In this document: piece after piece, positions 45,301-51,995 of the stretch
Layout: each line of letters begins with the position of its first letter
Position numbering within the stretch: position 1 is the first letter of the stretch
Source: Chitinophaga sp. Cy-1792
Lineage (GTDB): Bacteria; Bacteroidota; Bacteroidia; Chitinophagales; Chitinophagaceae
Length of the DNA: 64,000 bases
Direction: 5' to 3'
Assembly (NCBI RefSeq): GCF_011752935.1
Contig: NZ_VWWO01000002.1
Coordinates: 2,108,001 to 2,172,000 of the forward strand
The notes under the pieces: generated by a model
Database searches by the model: none
Seen by the model: only the letters and a program-made list of their open reading frames with translations
What the model was told of the DNA's origin: nothing
Made by a program: the position numbers and the translations under genes

Positions 45301-46351
45301 AGTTGACCAGTTGCTGACCAGTCCGGGTGCAAATGTGACCACCTTTACAGACACCAACGTACAGCCAAATACGCAATACATCTATCACATCAGGGCAGCA
45401 AAAGGCACCACTTACAGCGATTTCAGCGCTACTGCCACTACTACTACCTATGCGTTAAATGTTTATGTCAACTTCGGTGAAACATCCGTTGCACCGGCAC
45501 CATGGAACAATACGCTCAAACGTCCATCGCTGGGCAACCTGATCAGCAACCTGAGAGATGACAATGGTAACCCTACAGGAATAGGCATCAACATCACCCA
45601 GAACTTTACCGGTGTATACGGCCTTGCAGGTATGAATACAGGTAATAACAGCGGTGTATATCCAGATGCAGTGCTGGCAGAAGACTTCGTACTCTTCGCA
45701 GGTGCCAGAGCATCGATGAAGATAACAGGGCTGAGCCAGGGACTGGCTTATAACCTGACCGTCTTCAACAGCGCGGCAGACAACAACCCTGCAGATACCA
45801 GGTTCATCGCCAACGGCAAACAGGTAACCTGGCTCAACGCGAACCAGAATACCAAAGCCACAGCTACGATCTACAATGTAGTGCCAGACCAGAACGGTGA
45901 AATTAAACTGGATGTAGAAACAGGACCGCAGGCATTATTCGGATTAATGGGTGCACTGGTAATTCAGGGTTACTCACCAACTTTACTGCCATCAATACCT
46001 GGTTCTCTCCAAACGCTGAACCAGAATGTGGTAGCCTATAGTCCGGATGCTATCACTAAATCAGCAGCAACAAATGCTTCCGATGTATTCAGTAATGTAA
46101 CAGCCTTCCCGAATCCATTCGGTGAACAGATCAATATCAATATGACCATGAAACGCAGTTCTACTGTTTACATGGAAATATTTGACCTGACCGGTCACCT
46201 CATGTACAGAGAAATGCTGTCTAACGTACCGGAAGGAAGCTCAACACTCAGAGTATACACAGGAGGTAAAATAACTGTACCAGGATATTACCTCATCAGG
46301 TTAACCGATGATCAGCGTAAGTCGACCGTCATACGCGCGATCAAACAATAA
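39308..46351 (+). CDS. Giant T9SS-exported multidomain protein with N-terminal esterase
   Basis: A 2347-aa secreted protein. Order (approximate): signal peptide (1-26); alpha/beta-hydrolase domain (~50-285, nucleophile elbow GLSSGGGG, VAHDTWYHAW near the histidine); Ig-like (~290-450); FN3 (~455-550 and 557-646); PA14 (~650-795); FN3 (~800-886); LamG/concanavalin-like (~893-1112); FN3 (~1128-1223); two cadherin/Ig-like (~1224-1408); PAPWN module a (~1415-1591); FN3; cadherin-like; module b (~1778-1956); FN3; module c (~2050-2225); T9SS type A sorting domain (~2258-2347, FPNPFGEQINI). PA14, LamG and FN3 units suggest carbohydrate or cell-surface binding. It sits inside the exopolysaccharide locus and shares its esterase type with the 22684 protein. 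Confidence 0.9.
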   Translation: MNAMQKFLQLLFCVMLLFIGVANAQSVIDPTDPIVRYTGTLPAQPADGQVGKWISTDRHNDMPYGWHSDSLKAYIYKGLAFRVQFPKSYKKGVADGKKYPVFLFFHGKGEAGPIQDNEYQLYHGGYIFSNAVSAGTFDGFLLYPQSASGYWTTWEFSRVKEILDYMAANNKVDLNRIIDNGLSSGGGGTWDFMLTYPTYVASALPMSSAASGLMGVVDKYKFTPVWLFQGQLDGGPTEWDGTQLYNAINNAGGNIRYTLYQGVAHDTWYHAWAEPDFFPTMNRAHILTPWPLGGRSEFCDGDPINLTVGIARGFTNYQWSRNGVVIDTATGNQINVTSLGTYAVRVSRDSGTTWSEWSPTPLVIKIKAPTVTPPITTVGLASNVIPAPDGKTTVSLRLPQGYIQYKWMNAAGTVVSTDSVFTTSTSGAYTAIVTELYGCSSNPTAPFNIINASGPGAPDGIRALTATPVSKTQLRLDWIQKDNPQYNETFFEVYRGTASGGPYTLVAKVPADTTTYMDNGLVPNTYYYYVVRPVNNNAAGPVSAEVKGSTVADTNPPTAPTNLRVNGATRPTTIPIAWNASTDDVGIAGYDVYVNGVKTYTTDSATRNAVLFGLTANQQYSIYVIARDIAGNSSVPSAQISVTAKISGLRWDYYVMPSTISKLPDYGTLTPDLSGSSAGIDLGVAPSTVNYAMRWTGYIRIPKAGTYTFQTSSDDGSKFFFNIGYNYSGTATINNDGLHGSTQVSSSSMSLTAGIYPFTLVFFQAGGGQEMKLLWKSSAINIGSFTNIDSSYFIDSIPVGSVSAAPTNIGAVANGYKSVTINWKDNSTDETGFEVYRTSTQNSNNFSIVGRTAAAATSFTDNSVAPATPYYYRVAAVNVNGTSSQLNSYPLRAWYKLNGNAADSSYFGINGTASGVTWSADGVGGSQSASFTGATSSNVTIGNTTANGLLRDTISARTISMWIKPTAVSGKQYVLDIGNATNGMGIRLNGNKVEGAIAASGTRIFVTTSTQALTANNWVHVVLVYGKGGSNRLKLYVNNSLATSATGTNSGFTSNTIGAATENALLGTYSGTSATNNAFNDNSSITSFKGLIDNVMIFDQALVDTEVTALYNQTFRLNTTYTAPLPAAPAAPSQLTATNSGKNVKLTWKDNANNEDKFELYRSINNNSNFKFLATLDTVANSGGQGTYLDSSVFSNSTYYYQIRAVNITGPSAWSNTANATTPNNPPVIVPIASRTIRYDNPIQIPISASDPDGDQLSYSFRNMPAFITLVNGPNGPYLNVAVDSTQMGAYLNLAVIVTDTYGASDTTRFNLIVNSNYPPVLDSIAPVTLNEGGTQQLTLHATDKDAGDTYTWTGVNMPSFITLNGNGLNCTATIHPGFTDAGTYTVKVQITDNKGGTDYQTFNLVVNKVNPSGKIFLDVTNLGASPAPWNMTFLNAQNPNLKNDKGEVTSMGINFITPYMGIVAVGPTTGNNSGVVPDAVMKDYLYMGLFGIPDTIPVVFTGLDTVKQYNIRFYAGSVWDGNKPTDVTYFKAGNQLDSINEFNNTTKLANLTNLKANADGTITAYAYRPSWSSIGYISSVELDYFFDDGNAPAAPKNLTGQVVNDTAVLQWVDVAYNELKYQIFRSNDSITFTLLDTAPQDATSYSDTTALGNHKYYYKVRAYNDAGGSLFSNIISISLPNKKPVLANIADVKMKSLATQSVNVSATSDPGKQLTLAVAGLPSFGTFTDNGNGTGVLNFAPTADNTGSYTITITANDNFGGSSSKSFQLFVSDRNTTRTFFNMSADKPAPAPWNNIPGYPSVNNGIGIPNTPAVVDENNVANGMSLLLQTGWDGWTDYKGMNTGQNVGVYPDTVLYKGWYLNTGTQTIVIGGLDNTLRYNFVFFNSQSFGFDATTIFTINGNTVTSNAAYNIAKTVQVNNITPSNGQVTISISKSNSAVVARLNAIVVEAYSPTVAVMSPGSLRAIANDSKSVTLTWADRSYNETGFQIYRKTGSGGVDQLLTSPGANVTTFTDTNVQPNTQYIYHIRAAKGTTYSDFSATATTTTYALNVYVNFGETSVAPAPWNNTLKRPSLGNLISNLRDDNGNPTGIGINITQNFTGVYGLAGMNTGNNSGVYPDAVLAEDFVLFAGARASMKITGLSQGLAYNLTVFNSAADNNPADTRFIANGKQVTWLNANQNTKATATIYNVVPDQNGEIKLDVETGPQALFGLMGALVIQGYSPTLLPSIPGSLQTLNQNVVAYSPDAITKSAATNASDVFSNVTAFPNPFGEQININMTMKRSSTVYMEIFDLTGHLMYREMLSNVPEGSSTLRVYTGGKITVPGYYLIRLTDDQRKSTVIRAIKQ

Positions 46352-46367
46352 AATAAATCATTCAATC

Positions 46368-46411
46368 CCGGTAAAAAGAGATGCTGTAACAACGGTATCT
46401 CTTTTTGCCGG
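46368..46411 (+). terminator. Hairpin terminator after the giant T9SS protein
   Basis: A 15-bp stem with one wobble (CCGGTAAAAAGAGAT with ATCTCTTTTTGCCGG) and a 14-nt loop lies between the 46351 stop and the 46440 start. It has no long T tail, so termination may be partial. Confidence 0.6.
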
Positions 46412-46439
46412 ATAAATGAATGAGTAAAGTCAAACTATT

Positions 46440-48644
46440 ATGGACGTAATCTATTTTCTGAAGGCACTACTGAAAAAAAAATGGCTGATCATCATCAGCT
46501 CTATTCTTGCTGTGGTAGCAGCTTTCTTCTTTACCATGAACAAACCGAAACTCTACGTTTCCTCCGCGCAGATGGCCACTGGTCTTACCTATACCGACCA
46601 GATACGTCTTCGCGATGATCACGTAAATATGTTTGAGGTAGATCAGAAATTTGAAAGCTTAATTACCACCATCACTTCCCCAATTGTTATCTCCCTGTTG
46701 TCTTATGACCTGCTGCTACATGATATGGGCGGTAATCGTAACAATGCATTTCGCATCTTAAAGGAAGCGCAGCTAAATAACCCCGCTTACAAAAATGCCG
46801 ACAAACAGAAATTATTAATGCTCTGCCAGCAGAAGCATGACTCCATGCAAATGCTCAGCGCATACCGCCCGGACGAAAGGGAATTACAGGAAGTACTGAA
46901 AATATACGGCTACGATTACGAATCCCTCAAAGGGCAACTCATCGCGGCACGTATGAACCGTACCGATTATATCGACCTTACCTTCCGTTCAGAACACCCC
47001 GAACTCTCTGCCTATATCGTTAATAAGCTGTATGCCGAATTTATCCGCTATTACAGAAGTCAGCGCAGCGAGCAAACCGTTGAAAACGTTGAAACTTTCG
47101 CTGCCCTGGTAGAGCAGAAAAAGAAAGAACTGGACACCAAAGTTGAAGCGCTCCGCTCCTACAAGGCATCCGAAAAACTCCTCAACGTAGACGCTGCCAG
47201 CGGCTCCGAACTGCAACAGATCAAAGGATTCGAAAAAACACTCTTCGACGAACGCTCCAACATGAACACCCTTCAGGCTTCGCTGGATAATATCAACAAC
47301 CAGTTGTCTATGGCCGCAGGTGGCAAAACAGTCTATAATACCAGCGCCAACGGTGATATTATTTCTCTAAAACGGCAGATCACTGACCTGAATGAAGACT
47401 ATGTTAAAACCGGGTCTACAGACGAAGCACTGGAAGCAAAGATCAAAGGCCTGCGTAGCCAGCTTCAGTCTAAAGTGGAACAGATGACTGTTACTTCCGG
47501 TAAAAATGTTACCAATGCCGATGAACTACAACAGAAAAAAGGTAGTCTGCAGGCACAGATCAAAGCCACCAATATGAACATTGCAAACCTGGAATCCAGG
47601 ATTGCCTCTCTCCGTGGCACACTCGGCTCCTATGCCAGCAAAGAAGCCACGGTAGGCTCTTTACAGCAAGAGGTAACCATGGCCCAGGAAGATTATAATA
47701 AACTGAAGGAAAAACTCAACGCTGCCATTGATAACCGCTCTGCCCCACAGGATGGGTTTAAACAAAGCCTTATCGGACAACCGGCCATCAAACCGGAATC
47801 GTCTAAAAGACTGGTGGTAATGGGACTCTCCGGCATCTCCGTTTTCTTCCTGACAACACTGGCCATTCTTTTCCTGGAATTCATTGACACTTCGCTGAAA
47901 TCACCGTCTATCTTTGAAAGAAGCGTGGCCCTGAAGCTGATCAGCTCTATTAATCAGACAGATCTTCGCAGGTATTCTATTCTTAATATCCTCCAGAAAA
48001 AAGATTCCGGCAACTCCGCAGATAAAAAACAACGGCAGAATACTTTCCGGGAACTGCTCAGGAAATTACGCTACGAAGTGGAACATAGCGGTAAACAAAT
48101 CTTCCTGTTTACCAGTACAGAAGCCCAGCAGGGAAAAACAACGCTCACCCAGGCGCTCGCCTATAGCCTTAGTCTGAGCAATAAGAAGGTGCTGATCATC
48201 GACACCAACTTCTGTAACAACGACCTTACCGTACAGCTGGACGCAAAGCCTACGCTGGAGACCTTTTCTATCCCCCGCGAACAATTCAGTATCGACAAGA
48301 TCCGTGACATTGTTACCCTCTACCCTTCAGAAGGCGTGGAAGTTATCGGATGTAAAGGTGGCGACTATACGCCGTCGGAAATTCTCCCGGAAAACCACCT
48401 GTTGAATTACCTGCCTGAACTGTCAGCATACTACGATTTCATCCTGCTGGAAGGTGCGCCGCTGAATGATTACACCGATAGTAAAGAACTTGTCAACTAT
48501 GTACAGGGTGTTATCGCGGTGTTCTCCTCCCACGCAGTACTGAAACAGACCGATAAGGAATCTATTGCCTTCCTCCAGGACCTGGGCGATAAATGTATTG
48601 GTGCCGTACTAAATAAAGTGAAGGAAGATTACCTGGAACTATAA
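46440..48644 (+). CDS. Polysaccharide co-polymerase fused to degenerate BY-kinase domain
   Basis: A 734-aa inner-membrane protein. A Wzz-type first helix (~14-33), a long periplasmic coiled-coil region (~150-440) and a second helix (~457-480) set chain length. The cytoplasmic C-terminus (~530-734) is a CapB/Wzc-like P-loop domain with Walker A ending QQGKTTL. Walker A' reads LIIDTNFCNND where DxDxR is usual, and Walker B reads ILLEGAP in place of the DxxP aspartate form. The tyrosine-rich tail is absent. The kinase may therefore be impaired. No separate phosphatase or Wza-type export gene was found. Confidence 0.88.
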   Translation: MDVIYFLKALLKKKWLIIISSILAVVAAFFFTMNKPKLYVSSAQMATGLTYTDQIRLRDDHVNMFEVDQKFESLITTITSPIVISLLSYDLLLHDMGGNRNNAFRILKEAQLNNPAYKNADKQKLLMLCQQKHDSMQMLSAYRPDERELQEVLKIYGYDYESLKGQLIAARMNRTDYIDLTFRSEHPELSAYIVNKLYAEFIRYYRSQRSEQTVENVETFAALVEQKKKELDTKVEALRSYKASEKLLNVDAASGSELQQIKGFEKTLFDERSNMNTLQASLDNINNQLSMAAGGKTVYNTSANGDIISLKRQITDLNEDYVKTGSTDEALEAKIKGLRSQLQSKVEQMTVTSGKNVTNADELQQKKGSLQAQIKATNMNIANLESRIASLRGTLGSYASKEATVGSLQQEVTMAQEDYNKLKEKLNAAIDNRSAPQDGFKQSLIGQPAIKPESSKRLVVMGLSGISVFFLTTLAILFLEFIDTSLKSPSIFERSVALKLISSINQTDLRRYSILNILQKKDSGNSADKKQRQNTFRELLRKLRYEVEHSGKQIFLFTSTEAQQGKTTLTQALAYSLSLSNKKVLIIDTNFCNNDLTVQLDAKPTLETFSIPREQFSIDKIRDIVTLYPSEGVEVIGCKGGDYTPSEILPENHLLNYLPELSAYYDFILLEGAPLNDYTDSKELVNYVQGVIAVFSSHAVLKQTDKESIAFLQDLGDKCIGAVLNKVKEDYLEL

Positions 48645-48645
48645 C

Positions 48646-49695
48646 ATGCAGGCAACAACGCTACATATGGAAAATGGCCGTCAGCTGGGCGTTGCACGCT
48701 ATCAGTGGGTAGACTATGCTAAAGGCATCGCTATCATACTGGTGGTATATCGTCATATGCTGTACGGACTTCAGCATACCGGCCTGCCCGTGGCCCAATG
48801 GATCATCGACGGCAATAATATGCTGTTCAGTTTCAGAATGCCACTGTTCTTCCTGTTGTCTGGCCTGTTTTTCCAGGCAGGGCTAAAAAAACGCGGCCCT
48901 GCCGGCCTGCTGGCAGACCGTACCAATAACCTGTTATATCCCTATATCATATGGGCTGCGATACAGATTACTTTACAGATCGTATTCAGCCGCTTCGCCA
49001 ATGCCGACAGGAGCCTGTGGAGTTATGCTGAGATTTTCATACAGCCCAGGTCGTTAGATCAGCTGTGGTACCTGTTTGCATTATTTAACGTAACAGCATT
49101 GTACCTGTTTAACCACAGTATTGCCAGGTTCAACACTACGCAGCAGCTATTACTGGGCCTGGTGTTCCTCGGACTCGCGCCATGGGCCGTTCCGGTAAGC
49201 ACCTGCTACGACGTCATGCTGCATTATATCTTTTTTAGTATAGGCGTTGCCGTAGCGCCGTCGTTACTGAATGACAATGCGCAACAGCAACTGGCACAGG
49301 GGAAATACCTCTTGCTGCTGTTACCGGTATTTGCTTACTCCCAGTGGTATTTCCTGCTCCATCAACAGCTGAACCTGTTCCTTTATGCGGTAATTGCCCT
49401 TGTCGGAAGCCTGTTTATGATTTTATTATCTGCATGGCTGGCAAAGTTCAATGTACTGGGCGTATTCAAAATCATCGGTACTTATTCTTTATATATCTAC
49501 CTCCTGCATGTCATGCTGGCGGCTGTACTTCGCAGTATGCTCATAAAATGCGGGATTCACAACGTACCGGTTTTATTGCTGCTGCTGATCGCAGGAGCTA
49601 TTCCGCTATCGGTGCTGGTATATAAAACCATGCTGAAATACAGACTGGGATGGTTGTTTAAGGGCCCGTTCAAAGTAAAAAAAGCAAACGTATGA
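48646..49695 (+). CDS. Acyltransferase family 3 membrane protein
   Basis: A 349-aa protein with about 10 membrane helices. The family start is clear: YQWVDYAKGIAIILVVYRHMLYGL (~20-43, with the R/H catalytic region) and FSFRMPLFFLLSGLFFQAGL. Such OafA/WecH-like enzymes O-acylate sugars at the membrane. It begins 1 bp after the co-polymerase stop and overlaps the following 35-aa ORF by ATGA. Paired with secreted esterases nearby, it suggests that the polysaccharide is acetylated (inference). Confidence 0.88.
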   Translation: MQATTLHMENGRQLGVARYQWVDYAKGIAIILVVYRHMLYGLQHTGLPVAQWIIDGNNMLFSFRMPLFFLLSGLFFQAGLKKRGPAGLLADRTNNLLYPYIIWAAIQITLQIVFSRFANADRSLWSYAEIFIQPRSLDQLWYLFALFNVTALYLFNHSIARFNTTQQLLLGLVFLGLAPWAVPVSTCYDVMLHYIFFSIGVAVAPSLLNDNAQQQLAQGKYLLLLLPVFAYSQWYFLLHQQLNLFLYAVIALVGSLFMILLSAWLAKFNVLGVFKIIGTYSLYIYLLHVMLAAVLRSMLIKCGIHNVPVLLLLLIAGAIPLSVLVYKTMLKYRLGWLFKGPFKVKKANV

Positions 49696-49799
49696 AGCAA
49701 GAAAATAAACCCATGAGTGCAAATTTTCATCAGTTGCTGATTAATATTTTCCTGGCACTGGTCATGATGTCACTCTTTGTAAAAATAGTATTCCTCTGA
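49692..49799 (+). CDS. 35-aa single-helix membrane microprotein
   Basis: The ORF encodes MKQENKPMSANFHQLLINIF followed by LALVMMSLFVKIVFL. A polar N-terminus is followed by one hydrophobic helix (~16-35). Its ATG overlaps the acyltransferase stop (ATGA) and its TGA overlaps the polymerase ATG (TGATG), so both junctions are translationally coupled. That geometry fills the gap exactly and argues that it is expressed. It may be a small partner of the acyltransferase or polymerase. No family is recognised. Confidence 0.6.
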   Translation: MKQENKPMSANFHQLLINIFLALVMMSLFVKIVFL

Positions 49800-51223
49800 T
49801 GCTGGAAGCGATAAAAGAAAATAAGTGGAACATTTTCGTAGGGATGTTACTGTTATTGGCAGTACCCATGATCCCCTACATTACCTCGAATGATTTCAAA
49901 TCGGGGATACTGGTGCTGTTTGCCATTTTCGGCAGTGCACTGGCATTCCTGTGCTTTAATAATGCCAAAGTAGGCTTTTATATTACGCTGTCTACCGTAA
50001 TTACAGTAAGATGGTTTGAAAGGCTCTACGGACAAGAGATTCAGGTAGGTGCAGCCATCGACTTCATGCTGATATGTTCGCTGATAGGCACCATGCTGCA
50101 GAAAAACCGTAAAGGTAACAACCCTGTCAACTACCTCAAAGAGCCGCTGCTGCTGATCATGTACATACAGTTTGCGTACAGTATGATGGAAGGACTAAAC
50201 CCCAACGGCTCCAACAAGGATACCGTGATCATCTTTTTCAGGCTGCTGCTGCGTTACCTTATGTTTGCCGTGCTTACTACAGTGGTCATGAAAAAGAAGG
50301 AAGATGTACAATTCTTCTTCAAATTCTGGCTGGGATTATCTACCATTTCCGCTATATATGGTTGTATTCAGGAATGGTTCGGATTAATGCCCTGGGAATG
50401 GGCTATTGTGATGTCATCGCCGGAAAAGCTGGCCACCACGATGATACAGGGGCACTTACGCATCTTCTCTACTATGACGGATCCGGCGGTATTCGGTGTA
50501 CTGATGGCCTGCGGCTCCGTACTCTGTATCATATTGCTCACAGCTAGTCTGAGCGTTATCAATTTCCAGAAGAAACTATTTATTGGGATGGCACTGCTAT
50601 TCCACCTGATGGCCCTCGGCTATTCGGGTACCCGCACAGGTTATGTGATCATTCCCGCCGGATTATTCCTCTTCCTGCTGGTAAACCTGCATAAACGAAA
50701 TACGCTGATAACCGCCATGGTATGTACTGTCATAGGTGGCGCCATACTCTTCGGCCCCTTCTATGGCAACGCTACGATTAACCGTGTACGTAGTGCCTTC
50801 GTTGGTACAGATGATGCATCGCTGAATGTACGTGAAATCAACCGTCACAGCATTCAGCCTTATATACATACGCATCCCATAGGTGGTGGATTATTTACCT
50901 GTGGCGGTGAAGGACGTGCCTATAATCCCGGGCATCCGCTGGCAGGCTTTCCGCCAGACAGTGGCTTCCTCCGTACCGCACTGGAACTGGGTTGGCCTAT
51001 GCTGATAGTAGTAATGTTTTTTTATTTTCTGCAGATGAGCACCTGCATAGGTAACTATTTCAGATTTACCAATGAGATAGATAAACTGCTGGCCATCGCC
51101 ATTGCGGCCATGACATTCGAAATGGTGATCTCCATGTATGCACAGGAAAGTGGTGGTCTGATGGAATCAGCCTTCTTTATCAATGCCCTCACCGGCATTG
51201 TCATCAAATCAAAATATCTGTAA
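49799..51223 (+). CDS. O-antigen ligase / polymerase family (Wzy-like)
   Basis: A 474-aa polytopic membrane protein with ~11 helices. The Wzy_C-type region is recognisable: YSGTRTGYVIIPAGL (~282), a large periplasmic loop with NVREINRHSIQPYIHTHPIGGGLFTCGGEG and PDSGFLRTALELGWPML. These arginine and histidine residues in the loop are typical of O-antigen polymerases and ligases. It should polymerise lipid-linked repeat units in the periplasm. It starts within the TGATG overlap with the microprotein and is followed by a TolC-like gene after 19 bp. Confidence 0.87.
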   Translation: MLEAIKENKWNIFVGMLLLLAVPMIPYITSNDFKSGILVLFAIFGSALAFLCFNNAKVGFYITLSTVITVRWFERLYGQEIQVGAAIDFMLICSLIGTMLQKNRKGNNPVNYLKEPLLLIMYIQFAYSMMEGLNPNGSNKDTVIIFFRLLLRYLMFAVLTTVVMKKKEDVQFFFKFWLGLSTISAIYGCIQEWFGLMPWEWAIVMSSPEKLATTMIQGHLRIFSTMTDPAVFGVLMACGSVLCIILLTASLSVINFQKKLFIGMALLFHLMALGYSGTRTGYVIIPAGLFLFLLVNLHKRNTLITAMVCTVIGGAILFGPFYGNATINRVRSAFVGTDDASLNVREINRHSIQPYIHTHPIGGGLFTCGGEGRAYNPGHPLAGFPPDSGFLRTALELGWPMLIVVMFFYFLQMSTCIGNYFRFTNEIDKLLAIAIAAMTFEMVISMYAQESGGLMESAFFINALTGIVIKSKYL

Positions 51224-51242
51224 TTTTTATAAATAAGCAAGT

Positions 51243-51986
51243 ATGAAAAAACTGCTACTGTTAACGCTACCCCTCTGTTTTGTGCTGTTGTCACAGGCCC
51301 AGCAAAAAGATTCCCTGGACCTTAATACAATCCAGAAAAACCCCGGTCTTGAAATGAAATTCCGCCAGGTGCTGATCCAGCTGGCAAGCAAAACCCCTGC
51401 ACAGGACCTCGTTGATACAAAAGAAAAAATCGGCGATTACCAGGTAGCAAATGCAAGGGCACAATGGCTCAATCACGTTGCTTTCTTTACCAATATCAAC
51501 GAGAACAGCTTCAACAGACAAACGGTCTATTACAACCCCAACGACCCTAAGGCCAATGTCAATCAGAATAACTACTACCCTACCTATAACGTCGGTTTAT
51601 CCTTTGCCCTGGGAGATTTCGTCACCACACCAAAGATGGTAAAGATCGCCAGGCTGCAGCGTAAAATGCTGGAAACAGAAAGAGAAACAGACCTCCGGAA
51701 CTCCCGCGCCAAAGTGCTTACCGCCTACGAAACTTTTGTTGCCAACAAAAAATTATTCGAACTGGAATTGCCACTGCTGGAAGATGCACTCAGCACATTC
51801 CAGACCCTCGAAAAAAAGTTTGCTGCCGGTGAAACTTCCCTGGAAGACTATAACAAAGCCTATAAGGCCTACAACGCCGAACAGGTGCAGAATGTCATCC
51901 TTACCCGCAGCTATAACCAGTCTAAAATAGAGCTGGAATCCATTATCAATATGCCGCTGGAACAAGCAGTTCAACTGGTAAAATAA
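51243..51986 (+). CDS. Half-length TolC-like outer-membrane protein
   Basis: A 247-aa protein with a signal peptide (1-20, ending SQAQ). The body is long helices (LVDTKEKIGDYQVANARAQWL, then TERETDLRNSRAKVLTAYETF and DYNKAYKAYNAEQVQNVILTRSYNQSKIELESIINMP) around a short beta segment (NYYPTYNVGLSFALGDF). This is a single repeat of the OEP/TolC fold, about half of the usual ~430 residues. It would have to assemble as a hexamer to match a TolC trimer, or have another role. It sits in the polysaccharide operon where an export channel would be expected. Confidence 0.78.
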   Translation: MKKLLLLTLPLCFVLLSQAQQKDSLDLNTIQKNPGLEMKFRQVLIQLASKTPAQDLVDTKEKIGDYQVANARAQWLNHVAFFTNINENSFNRQTVYYNPNDPKANVNQNNYYPTYNVGLSFALGDFVTTPKMVKIARLQRKMLETERETDLRNSRAKVLTAYETFVANKKLFELELPLLEDALSTFQTLEKKFAAGETSLEDYNKAYKAYNAEQVQNVILTRSYNQSKIELESIINMPLEQAVQLVK

Positions 51987-51995
51987 TTCAATATC

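Noticed and set aside
39308..46351. Phage tail fibre or RTX-type toxin for the giant repeat protein
   Set aside because: The T9SS sorting domain, signal peptide and polysaccharide context identify an exported surface protein; no phage genes or RTX repeats are present.
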